A DNA stretch of 64,000 nucleotides from Rhizobium rosettiformans (GTDB lineage: Bacteria > Pseudomonadota > Alphaproteobacteria > Rhizobiales > Rhizobiaceae), in the NCBI RefSeq assembly GCF_016806065.1, contig NZ_CP032405.1, forward strand, positions 2,818,001 to 2,882,000, written 5' to 3'. A program made the translations under genes and the position numbers. This document shows, in pieces, positions 27,914 to 36,519 of the stretch; the stretch's first letter is position 1; every line of letters begins with the position of its first letter. The notes below the pieces were generated by a model. It ran no database searches and was not told where the DNA came from. It saw only the letters and a program-made list of their open reading frames with translations.

Positions 27914-29206
27914 TCACGCTACCCACTGTTCGATATCGTCCCGCTCGCCGATTAAAGCCAGGCCATGGGCGATCGACACCAGTTCGCCGCCGGTTTCGAT
28001 GCGGGAGGCGTCGAAGCGGCGGTGGAATATGTCGCGCACGGCGGGCACGAAGGATGTGCCGCCGGTGAGGAATATCTTGTCGATCGTGCCGGCCTCGGTG
28101 TTACTCTTGGCCAGCACTTCGTCGAGCGCCTCTTCCATGCGGGTGAGGTCGTCGGCGATCCAGCTTTCGAAATCGCGGCGGGTCACGCGTTTCTCGCCGG
28201 CCTTACCGAGCGGCGCGAAGCGGAAGTCCGCTTCCTCCGCTGAAGACAGCGCCATCTTGGTGGCCGAGACGGCCTGATAGAGCGGGTAACCTTCGTCGTG
28301 ATCGATGAGGTCGATGAAGAGTTCGAGCTTCTCCGGCTCTTCCGCCTGGCGCACCAGCGACTTGAGGTCGGTGAATTCCTTCAAGGTCTTGAAGACCGAA
28401 AGCTGGTTCCAGCGCGAAAAGGCGAGATAGTAGTTGCTGGGAACGTCGAGCAGCTTGCCGAAGCTCTTGAACTGGCTGCCCTTGCCGATTTCCGGCGCTA
28501 CCAGCTGGTCGATGATGCGGGCATCGAACTGGTCGCCGGCAATGCCGACGCCGGACTGGCCGATCGGCGTGGCGCTGAGCTTGCCGGCTTCGGTCGAGAA
28601 GCGGATCAGTGAGAAGTCGGTCGTACCGCCGCCGAAGTCGGCGACGAGAACCGTCGCGTCACGCTTCAGCGTGCGGGCAAAATAGAAGGCAGCCGCGACC
28701 GGCTCGTACACATAGTGGATCTCGGGAAAGCCGAGCCGCGTCAGCGCCTCGTTGTAGCGGGTGACGGCAAGCGCCGGATCGGGGCTGGCGCCGGCGAAAT
28801 GGACGGGACGTCCGGCGACGAGACGCTTGGCCCCGCCCGGCCAGCCATCGCCCGCATAGGCCTGCAGACGCTTCAGGAATACCTCCATCAGGTCTTCGAA
28901 CTGGAAGCGCCTTGCATGCACCAGCGTCCCCTGGAAGAGGGCGGACGCTGCAAAGGTCTTGATCGACTGCAGGAAACGACAGTCGCCGGGATTGTCGATG
29001 AAGGCACGGATCGCGGCCTGACCAGCCTCGACCTTCAGCGCCCCTGCGCCGAGCTGTCGATCCTTGAGGAAGGAGAGCGCGGTGCGCATGCTGTCGGATG
29101 TGCCGGCCGGCGAAGTGTAGGCGACCGAATGCGTCGCGTCGCTGCTTTCCGCGACGGCGATAACGGTATTGGTCGTGCCGAAATCGAGCCCAAGCGCTTC
29201 AGCCAT
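27914..29206 (-). CDS. Hsp70-family ATPase (YegD-like)
   Basis: A 430-residue DnaK-superfamily ATPase. Phosphate-binding motifs are LGLDFGTTNTVIAV (N-terminus) and VADFGGGTTDFSLI (about 190), with the adenosine motif FLTGGTSFVPAVRDIF near 385. It ends shortly after the nucleotide-binding domain and so lacks the substrate-binding domain of DnaK; this is the YegD-like architecture. The ATG at 29206 has AAGGGAG 8 bases upstream; an ATG two codons earlier is possible. Longer upstream reading is out of keeping with the family. Function of the family is poorly known. Confidence 0.88.
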   Translation of the reverse strand: MAEALGLDFGTTNTVIAVAESSDATHSVAYTSPAGTSDSMRTALSFLKDRQLGAGALKVEAGQAAIRAFIDNPGDCRFLQSIKTFAASALFQGTLVHARRFQFEDLMEVFLKRLQAYAGDGWPGGAKRLVAGRPVHFAGASPDPALAVTRYNEALTRLGFPEIHYVYEPVAAAFYFARTLKRDATVLVADFGGGTTDFSLIRFSTEAGKLSATPIGQSGVGIAGDQFDARIIDQLVAPEIGKGSQFKSFGKLLDVPSNYYLAFSRWNQLSVFKTLKEFTDLKSLVRQAEEPEKLELFIDLIDHDEGYPLYQAVSATKMALSSAEEADFRFAPLGKAGEKRVTRRDFESWIADDLTRMEEALDEVLAKSNTEAGTIDKIFLTGGTSFVPAVRDIFHRRFDASRIETGGELVSIAHGLALIGERDDIEQWVA

Positions 29207-29469
29207 GGCCATCGCTCCCTTGTTTCGTGTGTCGGATGTCTGTGAGAGCCGGCGGGCCGACTGTTGTCGGCAATGCCGAGGCATGAAAGAGGGCGCCTGA
29301 TGCCACAGGGGGGCGGCGAGGGCAAGCGACCTTTTTGTGACGTCCGCGATCGGAGCGGAGGTCGGCGCGTGAAGATGATCTACCGAATCGAGGGCCTGCC
29401 TTGAAACGGATGCCTCTGGCCGTCCTGGGCGGCTGGGTCTATGGTCGGCTCCACTCAGGAGATCGACAG

Positions 29470-29667
29470 ATGCCACCCATGCGCATTGCCCTGCACTGCC
29501 TCGCGGCCCTCGCCATCCTGATGGGCTTCGTGTGGATCGGGCAGGGCTCGGGTCACTTTCCCTATCCAGCGTCGAGCTTCATGATCGATCAGAGCCCCTG
29601 GATCATTTATGGCGCCATCCTTGCACTTGCGGGCGTCGCAGGTCTGATACTGTTGCGTCGGCGCTGA
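29470..29667 (+). CDS. Small two-helix membrane protein (65 residues)
   Basis: A 65-residue protein with two transmembrane helices (about 5-22 and 42-60) joined by GQGSGHFPYPASSFMIDQSPW, and an RRR tail. The ATG at 29470 has CAGGAG at good spacing. The GSGxFPYPxSSFM...W loop is a pattern I recall from small rhizobial and pseudomonad membrane proteins of unknown role. A terminator follows at 29684. Confidence 0.65.
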   Translation: MPPMRIALHCLAALAILMGFVWIGQGSGHFPYPASSFMIDQSPWIIYGAILALAGVAGLILLRRR

Positions 29668-29683
29668 GGACCGGCAGAAACAG

Positions 29684-29712
29684 TGAGGGCCCAACCGGCG
29701 GGTGGGCCCTCA
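29684..29712 (+). terminator. Bidirectional hairpin
   Basis: TGAGGGCCCA and TGGGCCCTCA pair over a 9-base loop (accggcggg), between the small membrane protein and the convergent acidic protein gene. There is no long T run. Confidence 0.55.
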
Positions 29713-29732
29713 AGATCTTCCTGTGGTCGCAC

Positions 29733-30533
29733 TCAGGCCTGGCGATAGGCCCGGATCGCTGCGGCGACGTCGACAGGCTGGCGTTCCGCACCTGCGGCAA
29801 GAGCAGAGGTCGCCGGCGATTCCGAGGTCTCTGCACCCGAAAGCAGCCCGGCGATGATGCGGGCCTGCGAGACTTCCAATGCCCGCTCGCGCGCCCTGTT
29901 CAGGCTCTGGTCGATCAGGGTGGTCACCTGCTGAGCGAAGTCGCTTGCCGCGCCTTCAGGGCTGACCCGCTTCCCGCGATATTCGGCCAGTGCTGCGGCC
30001 TCGATCGCGTCTTCTGCCGACACACGCTCGCTCGCCGGTGCCGCCGTGACCGGGCGGTCGCTCGCAACGGGTGAAGGCGTGGTCGCCGTGGGGCTTGCTT
30101 CGGGTGCTGTGTCTGCTTCGGGGCCGGTCGCTGCGTCTTCTGCGACTGCCTCATCGGCGACGGCCGTGTCGTTGGAAACGGAAGTGTCTTCAGGAGCGGC
30201 CTGAGGTTCGGTCTCAGAAGAGGCCGGCTCCTCGCCAACCGGTGTAGGTTCCGCGTCGGCTTCCGTCTGGGCTGGTGGCGTCTCGGCGGTCACCTCTTCA
30301 GGAGCGCCACTGCCCTCATCGACCGCAGGTGATGGTTCGCCCGTTTCTTCTGACGGAGCCGGTTGATAGGTGCCGTCGTCGATATCACCGGGCGCTGCCG
30401 CTTCCGGCTCCTGATAGGATGGCTGAGTGGATTCGGAGGGTGGCGGTGAAGAGGTCGAGCCCGATGTCGTGCCAGACGACGGACTGGTCGTGGTTCCGGA
30501 CGAGCCGGAACCGAAAAGTATGGGGGCGAGCAT
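29733..30533 (-). CDS. Acidic Pro/Glu/Ser/Thr-rich protein of unknown function
   Basis: A 266-residue protein. Residues about 8-170 are low complexity, dominated by S, T, P, E, A and D with very few hydrophobics, so probably disordered. Residues about 170-266 look ordered and helical (ALAEYRGKRVSPEGAASDFA, then LNRARERALEVSQARIIAGL). There is no signal peptide; the start MLAPILFGSGSSG is only mildly hydrophobic. No family is recognised. The tail could be the functional module and the rest a spacer. Confidence 0.6.
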   Translation of the reverse strand: MLAPILFGSGSSGTTTSPSSGTTSGSTSSPPPSESTQPSYQEPEAAAPGDIDDGTYQPAPSEETGEPSPAVDEGSGAPEEVTAETPPAQTEADAEPTPVGEEPASSETEPQAAPEDTSVSNDTAVADEAVAEDAATGPEADTAPEASPTATTPSPVASDRPVTAAPASERVSAEDAIEAAALAEYRGKRVSPEGAASDFAQQVTTLIDQSLNRARERALEVSQARIIAGLLSGAETSESPATSALAAGAERQPVDVAAAIRAYRQA

Positions 30534-30649
30534 GATGGTCCATGAGGTTGGAGTGTATCGTCGGCACCCCTAATACAAGCAGTCTCTTGACCGACCGTCG
30601 CTTTCGTTCATGCAGTTTATGTCAAATACCCCGGATATTAAGGGGGATG

Positions 30650-30874
30650 TCAGACGTCCTGATAGAGGCGCGCTGCCATCGGCGCGGCCTCCAGATCGAG
30701 CTCATCGTTGAAGCCCTCGAGCTTTGTCAGGAAGTGGTCGATGATCCGGCCGTAACTGGCATTGCGAGAGCGCGGCACGCGCGCGCGCTCTTCGGCGATC
30801 GGTTCGGGTTCGGTCACGAAAGCTGCAGGATCAAGCGCCAGCAGCATCCGGTCTTCATGTCCGGCATCTGTCAT
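30650..30874 (-). CDS. Small uncharacterised protein (74 residues)
   Basis: A 74-residue acidic protein (MTDAGHEDRMLLALDPAAFV) ending with a helical stretch. The ATG at 30874 has GGGAGATGAGAG upstream; an ATG at 30889 is an alternative but its GGGAG directly abuts it. No domain is recognised. It is transcribed in the same direction as the neighbouring SDR gene and the acidic protein gene. Confidence 0.5.
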   Translation of the reverse strand: MTDAGHEDRMLLALDPAAFVTEPEPIAEERARVPRSRNASYGRIIDHFLTKLEGFNDELDLEAAPMAARLYQDV

Positions 30875-30993
30875 CACGGGAACTCTCATCTCCCAGGTTT
30901 CTCACGTTTGAGTAAACCCAAGAGATTTCCAACCCGTTCAGTCGATCGCTCTCATTTTAGCGAATTCGAATTTGATGCCGGTCATAGATGTGC

Positions 30994-31779
30994 TCAGATC
31001 GATTTCGCCGCCCCGCCATCGACCCGCAACATGGTGCCGGTAATGTAGCTCGCTGGACCGGAGCAGAGGAAGGCAGCGGCGGCGGCAAACTCCTCGACGC
31101 GGCCGAGCCTCTGGGCGGGGATGGACTTGACCGATGCCGCGCGCACTTCGTCCAGCGACTTGCCCTGCTTCTTGGCATTGGCGCCATCAAGCTCGTCGAT
31201 ACGGTCCGTGTGGATGCGGCCGGGCAGGATCATGTTGGCGGTGACGCCGTAAGAGGCGAGCTCTGCCGAGAGTGTCTTATTCCAGCCGACGAGGGCACCG
31301 CGCAGCGTGTTGGAGAGGGCAAGGTTCGGGATCGGCTCGAAGACGCCCGACGAGGCGACGGTGAGGATGCGACCGAAGCCTTGCGTCTTCATCAAGGGTG
31401 CGAGCGCATTGGTGAGCGTGATGACGCGGACCACCATGGACTGGAAGAAGTTGTAGAGCTTTTCGGCATCCATGTCCTCAACGGTGCCAGGCGTCGGCCC
31501 ACCGGTATTGTTGACGAGAATGTCGATACCGCCGAGCGTGTGGTGAACCGCGTGCAGCATCTGGTCGACGAAATGCGCATCGGCGAGGTCAGCCACCACA
31601 TAATCCGCCTTGCCGCCAGCAGCCCTGATCGCCTCGACATTGGCTTTCAGCTTTTCTTCCGTGCGTCCGCAGATAAGGACATGGCATCCCTCCGCCGCAA
31701 GCGCCTTCGCGATGCCGAGGCCAAGACCGCGCGAAGCGGCGAGCACGAGGGCGCGTTTGCCGGAAATACCGAGATCCAT
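30994..31779 (-). CDS. SDR-fold protein with replaced catalytic Tyr/Lys
   Basis: A 261-residue Rossmann protein of the short-chain dehydrogenase superfamily. The cofactor motif is VLAASRGLGLGIA (variant of TGxxxGxG), followed by NNTGGP and VASSGVFEP. At the position of the usual YxxxK, the sequence reads NLALSNTLRGAL, so Tyr is replaced by Ser or Asn and Lys by Arg. Relatives with SN-LR at this place are known among bacterial FabG-like proteins. The ATG at 31779 has GGGAGGATACACA upstream. Function is unknown; it may bind NAD(P) without classic SDR catalysis. Confidence 0.78.
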   Translation of the reverse strand: MDLGISGKRALVLAASRGLGLGIAKALAAEGCHVLICGRTEEKLKANVEAIRAAGGKADYVVADLADAHFVDQMLHAVHHTLGGIDILVNNTGGPTPGTVEDMDAEKLYNFFQSMVVRVITLTNALAPLMKTQGFGRILTVASSGVFEPIPNLALSNTLRGALVGWNKTLSAELASYGVTANMILPGRIHTDRIDELDGANAKKQGKSLDEVRAASVKSIPAQRLGRVEEFAAAAAFLCSGPASYITGTMLRVDGGAAKSI

Positions 31780-31871
31780 TGTGTATCCTCCCATGGATGC
31801 GATGTGTTTGTTGACAGTCTATCGGTGCCTGACCGCGATCGAAACCCCTGCGATCTGCGGATCAACCGGTT

Positions 31872-33275
31872 TCAGAACGGCACCTTGCCCGGATTGAACA
31901 GGGCGTCGGGGTCGAGCATGGTCTTGATCTGACGCGCAAGCGCCTGTTTCACCGGATCGACATGGGCGAGATAGGCGGCGCGCTTTTCGAGGCCAACACC
32001 GTGTTCGGCGGAGAAGCTGCCGCCCGAGGTGCGGATGCCATCATAGACCGCCGCCTCGACGGCCGTCTTCAGCTCAGAGGGCAGGGGCCCGGTAGCGGCG
32101 ATCGCGATATGCAGGTTGCCGTCGGCAATATGGCCGTAGACATAGGCTTCGAGGCCATCGCCGATCGCGTTGAGACGATCCGTCAGTCCGGCGACATAGC
32201 CGTCCAATGCGGAGGGCGGCATCGAAACGTCGAAGGATGGCGCATTCGGAAACGCGGCGAAGTAGAAGCCCGAATCCTCGCGAATATCCCAGAAGCGGCG
32301 CGCCTGATCGGAGGACTGGGCGACGATCCCGCCCTGAAGTTCTGCCTCCTCCCAGATCTCGGCGAGTTCTGCCTCGAGAAGCGTGGTTGCAGCCTCTGCA
32401 GTCTCGCCTGAGACCTCCAGCAGCAGCACCGGCGCATCCTTCTCCAGCCAGGACAGGTCGAAGCGCTTCAGCGCTGCGTGATCGCGCACATAACGCGGCC
32501 ACATCATTTCGGCGGCTTCCAGCTGGAGTGCCCCATGGCGCCGCAGCCGCGCAGCGACCCGCAACCCGCGGCTCGCATCGGGCACGCCGAGGAGCGCCAC
32601 GGCACGATGCGGGCGGATCGGCTCGACCTTCAGCACGAGCCGCGTGACGAAACCGAAGGCACCTTCGCTGCCGATCAGCAACTGTTTCAGATCCGGCCCC
32701 GCCGACACCTTCACCACCCTGGTCATGTCGGAGAAGACTTCGCCCGAGGGAAGGACGGCTTCCACACCGAGGATCTGATGGCGCATCACGCCATTGCGGA
32801 AGGCGAGAATGCCGCCGGCATTGGTCGCAGCCATTCCCCCGATCGTTGCTGAACCACGCGAGCCGAGATCGATGCCAGTGGTCAGCCCATGCGGTTCCAG
32901 TGCCGCTTGCAGGGCTTCAAGCGTGACGCCGGCCTCCACTTCCACCGTTTCCTCGTCCGGATGAATGGCGAGCACCCGGTTGAGCCGGGCGCCGGACAGG
33001 ATGATTTCACCCGCATGGGAAACGCTGCCGCCGACAAGTCCGCTGACCCCGCCTTGCGGCACGATCGCAACGCGGTTTGCCCTGCACCAGGATACGAGTG
33101 CCGCTGCCGCTTCCGTCGAGCCGGGCTGTGCCATCACGCCGGCATCAAGGTTCGCCGGATCTTCTCCGGGATGGCGACCGACAAGTGCCTCGGGGCTGAG
33201 GATCCGGAGGTCCGGATGCAGGCCGTCAAGTGCTGAGGTGATGTCGAGCGGCGAGAGGGTCCGGTGCGAAGACAT
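31872..33275 (-). CDS. FAD-linked 2-hydroxyacid dehydrogenase (GlcD/D-lactate DH-like)
   Basis: A 467-residue cytoplasmic flavoprotein of the VAO family. The PP-loop/FAD-binding_4 segment includes VPQGGVSGLVGGSVS (about 75-89) and GTTGIDLGSRGSATIGGMAATNAGG-like sequence (about 130-155). The C-terminal cap ends with SAEHGVGLEKRAAYL, the conserved active-site region. Substrates of close families are D-lactate, glycolate or D-2-hydroxyglutarate. The frame is open much further upstream, but the ATG at 33275 fits the family. It lies 89 bp downstream of the beta-hydroxyacid dehydrogenase gene, possibly co-transcribed. Confidence 0.88.
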   Translation of the reverse strand: MSSHRTLSPLDITSALDGLHPDLRILSPEALVGRHPGEDPANLDAGVMAQPGSTEAAAALVSWCRANRVAIVPQGGVSGLVGGSVSHAGEIILSGARLNRVLAIHPDEETVEVEAGVTLEALQAALEPHGLTTGIDLGSRGSATIGGMAATNAGGILAFRNGVMRHQILGVEAVLPSGEVFSDMTRVVKVSAGPDLKQLLIGSEGAFGFVTRLVLKVEPIRPHRAVALLGVPDASRGLRVAARLRRHGALQLEAAEMMWPRYVRDHAALKRFDLSWLEKDAPVLLLEVSGETAEAATTLLEAELAEIWEEAELQGGIVAQSSDQARRFWDIREDSGFYFAAFPNAPSFDVSMPPSALDGYVAGLTDRLNAIGDGLEAYVYGHIADGNLHIAIAATGPLPSELKTAVEAAVYDGIRTSGGSFSAEHGVGLEKRAAYLAHVDPVKQALARQIKTMLDPDALFNPGKVPF

Positions 33276-33364
33276 GGTGCAAGCCTGTACTGTTCGCGGC
33301 TTCTTCGCTTGAAAATCCGGTGACCGCAAGTCGTTAAGCTGCCAATCCAGACCTCTCCAGCCGC

Positions 33365-34276
33365 TCAAAGCTCGGCCGGGAAGCCGGATGCCCGAAGATC
33401 GCTGCCGACAGCGTCTTCCAGGAGCTTCACCACTTGCGACGACCAGGCGTCGCCGCCATAGGCCGAACGGGCACGGATGAAGGTCTGCATCGCATGGGAA
33501 GCGAGGTCGAGCGGAACGCCGAATTCGCGGCCGAAGCCGAGCGCAAAGCCGAGATCCTTCACCGCGAGATCCATGGTGAAATTGATGTTGTAGCTGCCGT
33601 TCAGGATCACCTGGCCCTCGGTCTCGTGCACGAAACTGTTGCCCGAGGAGGCCTTGATGATGTTGAAGGCATCGGTGAGATCGATGCCGCCCTTTTTCGC
33701 CAGCATCAGCGCCTCGCCTGTGGCGATCAGGTGGATGAAGGCGAGCATGTTGGTGATCACCTTGATCACGGCTGCCTTGCCGAGCGGACCGGCGCGGAAA
33801 ATCCGCTTGCCCATCGCCTGGAAGGCCGGCAGGTGCTGATCGTAAAGGTCTTCGTCGCCGCCAATGATGACGGTGATCTCTCCGGAGGCTGCCAGATGCA
33901 CGCCGCCGGTGACGGGGGCTTCGAGCATTCTCACGCCGGCATCGGCCGCGATCTTGCCGAGACGCAGGACCTCCTGCTCGTCGAGGGTGCTCATTTCGAT
34001 CCAGGTGGCGCCGGACTTCAGACCTTTCAGAATGCCGCGCTCGCCTGTCAGAACGCGTTCGCTGACCTTGGGCGAGGGCAGGCAGGTGATGACGGCATCC
34101 GCGATTTCGGCCACAGCTTGAGGATCGGCTGCAAACCGGGCGCCGGCTGCCACCAGCTCCTTGGCATTGTCGGGATCGAGGTCGTTGACCACCACGGTGA
34201 AGCCGGCCCTGACGAGACTGCCGGCGAGATGACGGCCAAGATGCCCGAGCCCGATGAAACCATATGTGAGTGCCAT
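33365..34276 (-). CDS. Beta-hydroxyacid dehydrogenase (3-hydroxyisobutyrate DH-like)
   Basis: A 303-residue NAD(P)-dependent enzyme of the 6-phosphogluconate/3-hydroxyisobutyrate dehydrogenase family. The Rossmann motif is GFIGLGHLGRHLAGSL at the N-terminus, the substrate motif APVTGGVHLAASGE is near 120, and the catalytic Lys lies in AVIKVITNMLAF (about 170). The ATG at 34276 has GGGGGA upstream. It is divergent from the ETF-QO gene, and both would fit branched-chain amino acid or hydroxyacid oxidation, but the exact substrate is not predictable. Confidence 0.88.
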   Translation of the reverse strand: MALTYGFIGLGHLGRHLAGSLVRAGFTVVVNDLDPDNAKELVAAGARFAADPQAVAEIADAVITCLPSPKVSERVLTGERGILKGLKSGATWIEMSTLDEQEVLRLGKIAADAGVRMLEAPVTGGVHLAASGEITVIIGGDEDLYDQHLPAFQAMGKRIFRAGPLGKAAVIKVITNMLAFIHLIATGEALMLAKKGGIDLTDAFNIIKASSGNSFVHETEGQVILNGSYNINFTMDLAVKDLGFALGFGREFGVPLDLASHAMQTFIRARSAYGGDAWSSQVVKLLEDAVGSDLRASGFPAEL

Positions 34277-34379
34277 GTCGTCTTGTCCCCCGCTGGCGTT
34301 TGTCGCCAGACTGCGACAAAGCGCGGAAGCGTTCAAAGGCAGATTTTGGCCTGCGACGAGATTTGACGCAGGCGGAACA

Positions 34380-34433
34380 CGCTGCTGCACTTTTCGTTGG
34401 TGACAAGCGAGGCGCGGCCAACGAGGAGCAGCG
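34380..34433. repeat. Nested inverted repeat
   Basis: CGCTGCT (34380-34386) pairs with AGCAGCG (34427-34433), and inside it CGTTGG (34395-34400) pairs with CCAACG (34418-34423). It may form a two-stage hairpin. Its role is unknown. Confidence 0.5.
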
Positions 34434-34461
34434 TGACCGCGGCGAAACCGTCGCATTGACC

Positions 34462-34477
34462 CTTACGTTCACGTAAG
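34462..34477. promoter_or_regulatory. TTACG-N4-CGTAA dyad upstream of ETF-QO
   Basis: CTTACG-ttca-CGTAAG is a perfect 6-bp dyad 126 bp upstream of the ETF-QO ATG. Similar dyads are predicted operators of MerR-type LiuR regulators of branched-chain amino acid and fatty-acid catabolism in proteobacteria (recalled, not checked). ETF-QO is a sensible target. Confidence 0.5.
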
Positions 34478-34602
34478 ATATTCTTCTGCTTCACACCGCC
34501 CTGCCGGAATTTGCGCCTCGGCGCGTCGCGCTTCGGCTCGACAATCCGGTTGGGTTTTGTCAAGGAGGAGGGCGGAACGCACCGCCTGGCGAGGAATGAC
34601 CG

Positions 34603-36267
34603 ATGAGCACCGAGATGGAACTGCCTGAACGCGAAAGCATGGAATTCGACGTCGTGATCGTGGGCGCAGGCCCCGCAGGTCTGTCGGCTGCGATCCGTCT
34701 GAAACAGGTCAATCCGGATCTGACCGTTGTCGTGCTCGAAAAGGGTGCGGAAGTCGGCGCACATATTCTCTCCGGTGCCGTGGTCGATCCTGTAGGCATC
34801 GACCGGCTGATCCCCGGCTGGCGCGAGGAAGCCGATCACCCATTCAAGACGGAAGTCACCGACGACCAGTTCCTCTTCCTCGGTCCGGCCGGTTCAATTC
34901 GCCTTCCCAACATGCTGATGCCGCCGCTGATGAACAATCACGGCAATTACATCGTCTCGCTCGGCAATGTCTGTCGTTGGCTGGGCGCTCATGCAGAAGC
35001 GCTCGGCGTCGAGATCTATCCGGGCTTTGCCGCAGCCGAAGTGCTCTATAACGACGAGGGCGCGGTCATCGGCGTTGCGACCGGCGACATGGGCATCGAG
35101 AAAAACGGCGAGCCAGGCCCGGCCTATACCCGCGGCATGGAGCTGCTTGGCAAATATGTGCTGATCTCGGAAGGTGTACGCGGTTCGCTCGCCAAGCAGC
35201 TGATCGCCAAGTATGATCTCTCGCGCGAAAGCGACGTGCAGAAGTTCGGCATCGGCCTGAAGGAACTCTGGCAGGTCAAGCCCGAGCACCACAAGCCGGG
35301 TCTGGTCCAGCATTCCTTCGGCTGGCCGCTCGGCATGAAGACCGGTGGCGGCTCCTTCCTCTATCACCTCGAAGACAACATGGTCGCCGTCGGCTTCGTC
35401 GTGCACCTGAACTACAAGAACCCCTATCTCTACCCCTTCGAGGAGTTCCAGCGTTTCAAGACCCATCCCGCCATCGCCAAGACCTTCGAAGGCGGCAAGC
35501 GCCTGTCCTACGGCGCCCGTGCGATCACCGAAGGCGGTTACCAGTCGGTGCCAAAGCTCTCCTTCCCCGGCGGCGCGCTGATCGGCTGTTCCGCCGGTCT
35601 CGTCAACGTTCCCCGCATCAAGGGCAGCCACAATGCCGTGCTCTCGGGCATGCTGGCGGCCGAGAAGATCGCGGACGCAATTGCCGCGGGTCGCGCCAAT
35701 GACGAGCCGATCGAGATTGAGAACGAATGGCGCTCGACCGACATCGGCAAGGATCTGAAGCGCGTGCGCAACGTCAAGCCGCTCTGGTCGAAGCTCGGCA
35801 CCGCGCTCGGCGTCGGCCTCGGTGGCATCGACATGTGGATGAACCAGCTCCTCGGCTTCTCCTTCTTCGGCACGCTGAAGCACGGCAAGACCGATGCGGA
35901 ATCCCTGGAGCCGGCGGCAAACCACAAGCCGATCGCCTATCCGAAGCCGGATGGTGTGTTGACCTTCGATCGCCTCTCTTCGGTGTTCCTCTCCAACACC
36001 AATCACGAGGAAGACCAGCCGGTCCACCTCAAGGTTAGGGATATGGACCTGCAGAAGCGCTCCGAGCTCGGCGTCTATGCCGGTCCGTCGACCCGTTACT
36101 GTCCGGCGGGCGTCTATGAATGGGTGGAAAAGGACGGCGAGGAAACCTTCGTCATCAACGCCCAGAACTGCGTCCACTGCAAGACCTGCGACATCAAGGA
36201 CCCGAACCAGAACATCAACTGGGTGCCGCCACAAGGCGGCGAAGGGCCGGTCTATCCGAACATGTAA
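34603..36267 (+). CDS. Electron transfer flavoprotein:ubiquinone oxidoreductase
   Basis: A 554-residue inner-membrane-associated iron-sulfur flavoprotein that passes electrons from ETF (fatty-acid, branched-chain amino acid and choline oxidation) to ubiquinone. The N-terminal FAD motif is DVVIVGAGPAGLSAAIRL (about 14-31), a ubiquinone-binding domain follows (GGYQSVPKLSFPGGALIG), and the C-terminal 4Fe-4S domain has RYCPAGVYEW and NCVHCKTCDIKDP. Length is normal for the family. The last residues VYPNM are encoded within a 31-bp sequence that is duplicated downstream. Confidence 0.96.
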   Translation: MSTEMELPERESMEFDVVIVGAGPAGLSAAIRLKQVNPDLTVVVLEKGAEVGAHILSGAVVDPVGIDRLIPGWREEADHPFKTEVTDDQFLFLGPAGSIRLPNMLMPPLMNNHGNYIVSLGNVCRWLGAHAEALGVEIYPGFAAAEVLYNDEGAVIGVATGDMGIEKNGEPGPAYTRGMELLGKYVLISEGVRGSLAKQLIAKYDLSRESDVQKFGIGLKELWQVKPEHHKPGLVQHSFGWPLGMKTGGGSFLYHLEDNMVAVGFVVHLNYKNPYLYPFEEFQRFKTHPAIAKTFEGGKRLSYGARAITEGGYQSVPKLSFPGGALIGCSAGLVNVPRIKGSHNAVLSGMLAAEKIADAIAAGRANDEPIEIENEWRSTDIGKDLKRVRNVKPLWSKLGTALGVGLGGIDMWMNQLLGFSFFGTLKHGKTDAESLEPAANHKPIAYPKPDGVLTFDRLSSVFLSNTNHEEDQPVHLKVRDMDLQKRSELGVYAGPSTRYCPAGVYEWVEKDGEETFVINAQNCVHCKTCDIKDPNQNINWVPPQGGEGPVYPNM

Positions 36268-36340
36268 ATGTTCGGGAGGCAAGCCCGCACGGACCGCCGC
36301 TGACAAATTGGCGGCGAAGGGCCGGTCTATCCGAACATGT
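36235..36340. repeat. 31-bp direct repeat of the ETF-QO 3' end
   Basis: The sequence from GGCGGCGAAGG to CGAACATGT at 36235-36265 is repeated exactly at 36310-36340, 75 bp away. The first copy ends the ETF-QO gene; the second lies after the stop. Confidence 0.9.
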
Positions 36341-36348
36341 GAGGATTG

Positions 36349-36378
36349 AAAGGGCGGTCGAGAGGCCGCCCTTTTTTT
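36349..36378 (+). terminator. Intrinsic terminator after ETF-QO
   Basis: AAAGGGCGG pairs with CCGCCCTTT over an 8-base loop and a seven-T run follows. It lies just after the second copy of the direct repeat. Confidence 0.85.
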
Positions 36379-36519
36379 GCGTTGCGGAGCCGTGTCGCCA
36401 CCAACCTCCGCCCCATCTTCGCCATCGATCTTAACGAGCCCCTTCAGATTTAACCCGGCATTAACCATAAATTCCTAGGCTCCTCGGCAACGAATCGTAA
36501 TCCCGAGGACGCCTGAAAC

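Larger units (their letters stand above)
34277..34602. other. Divergent promoter region of the hydroxyacid dehydrogenase and ETF-QO genes
   Basis: This 326-bp region holds no supported gene. It contains a nested inverted repeat at 34380-34433 and the dyad CTTACGTTCACGTAAG at 34462-34477, described separately. A good ribosome site is not obvious directly before the ETF-QO ATG. Confidence 0.6.

Noticed and set aside
33276..34472. Upstream extension of the FAD-dependent dehydrogenase frame.
   Set aside because: It overlies the beta-hydroxyacid dehydrogenase gene in another frame; family start is at 33275.
34894..36468. A 524-codon open frame antisense to ETF-QO.
   Set aside because: Shadow of the flavoprotein gene, no recognisable motif.
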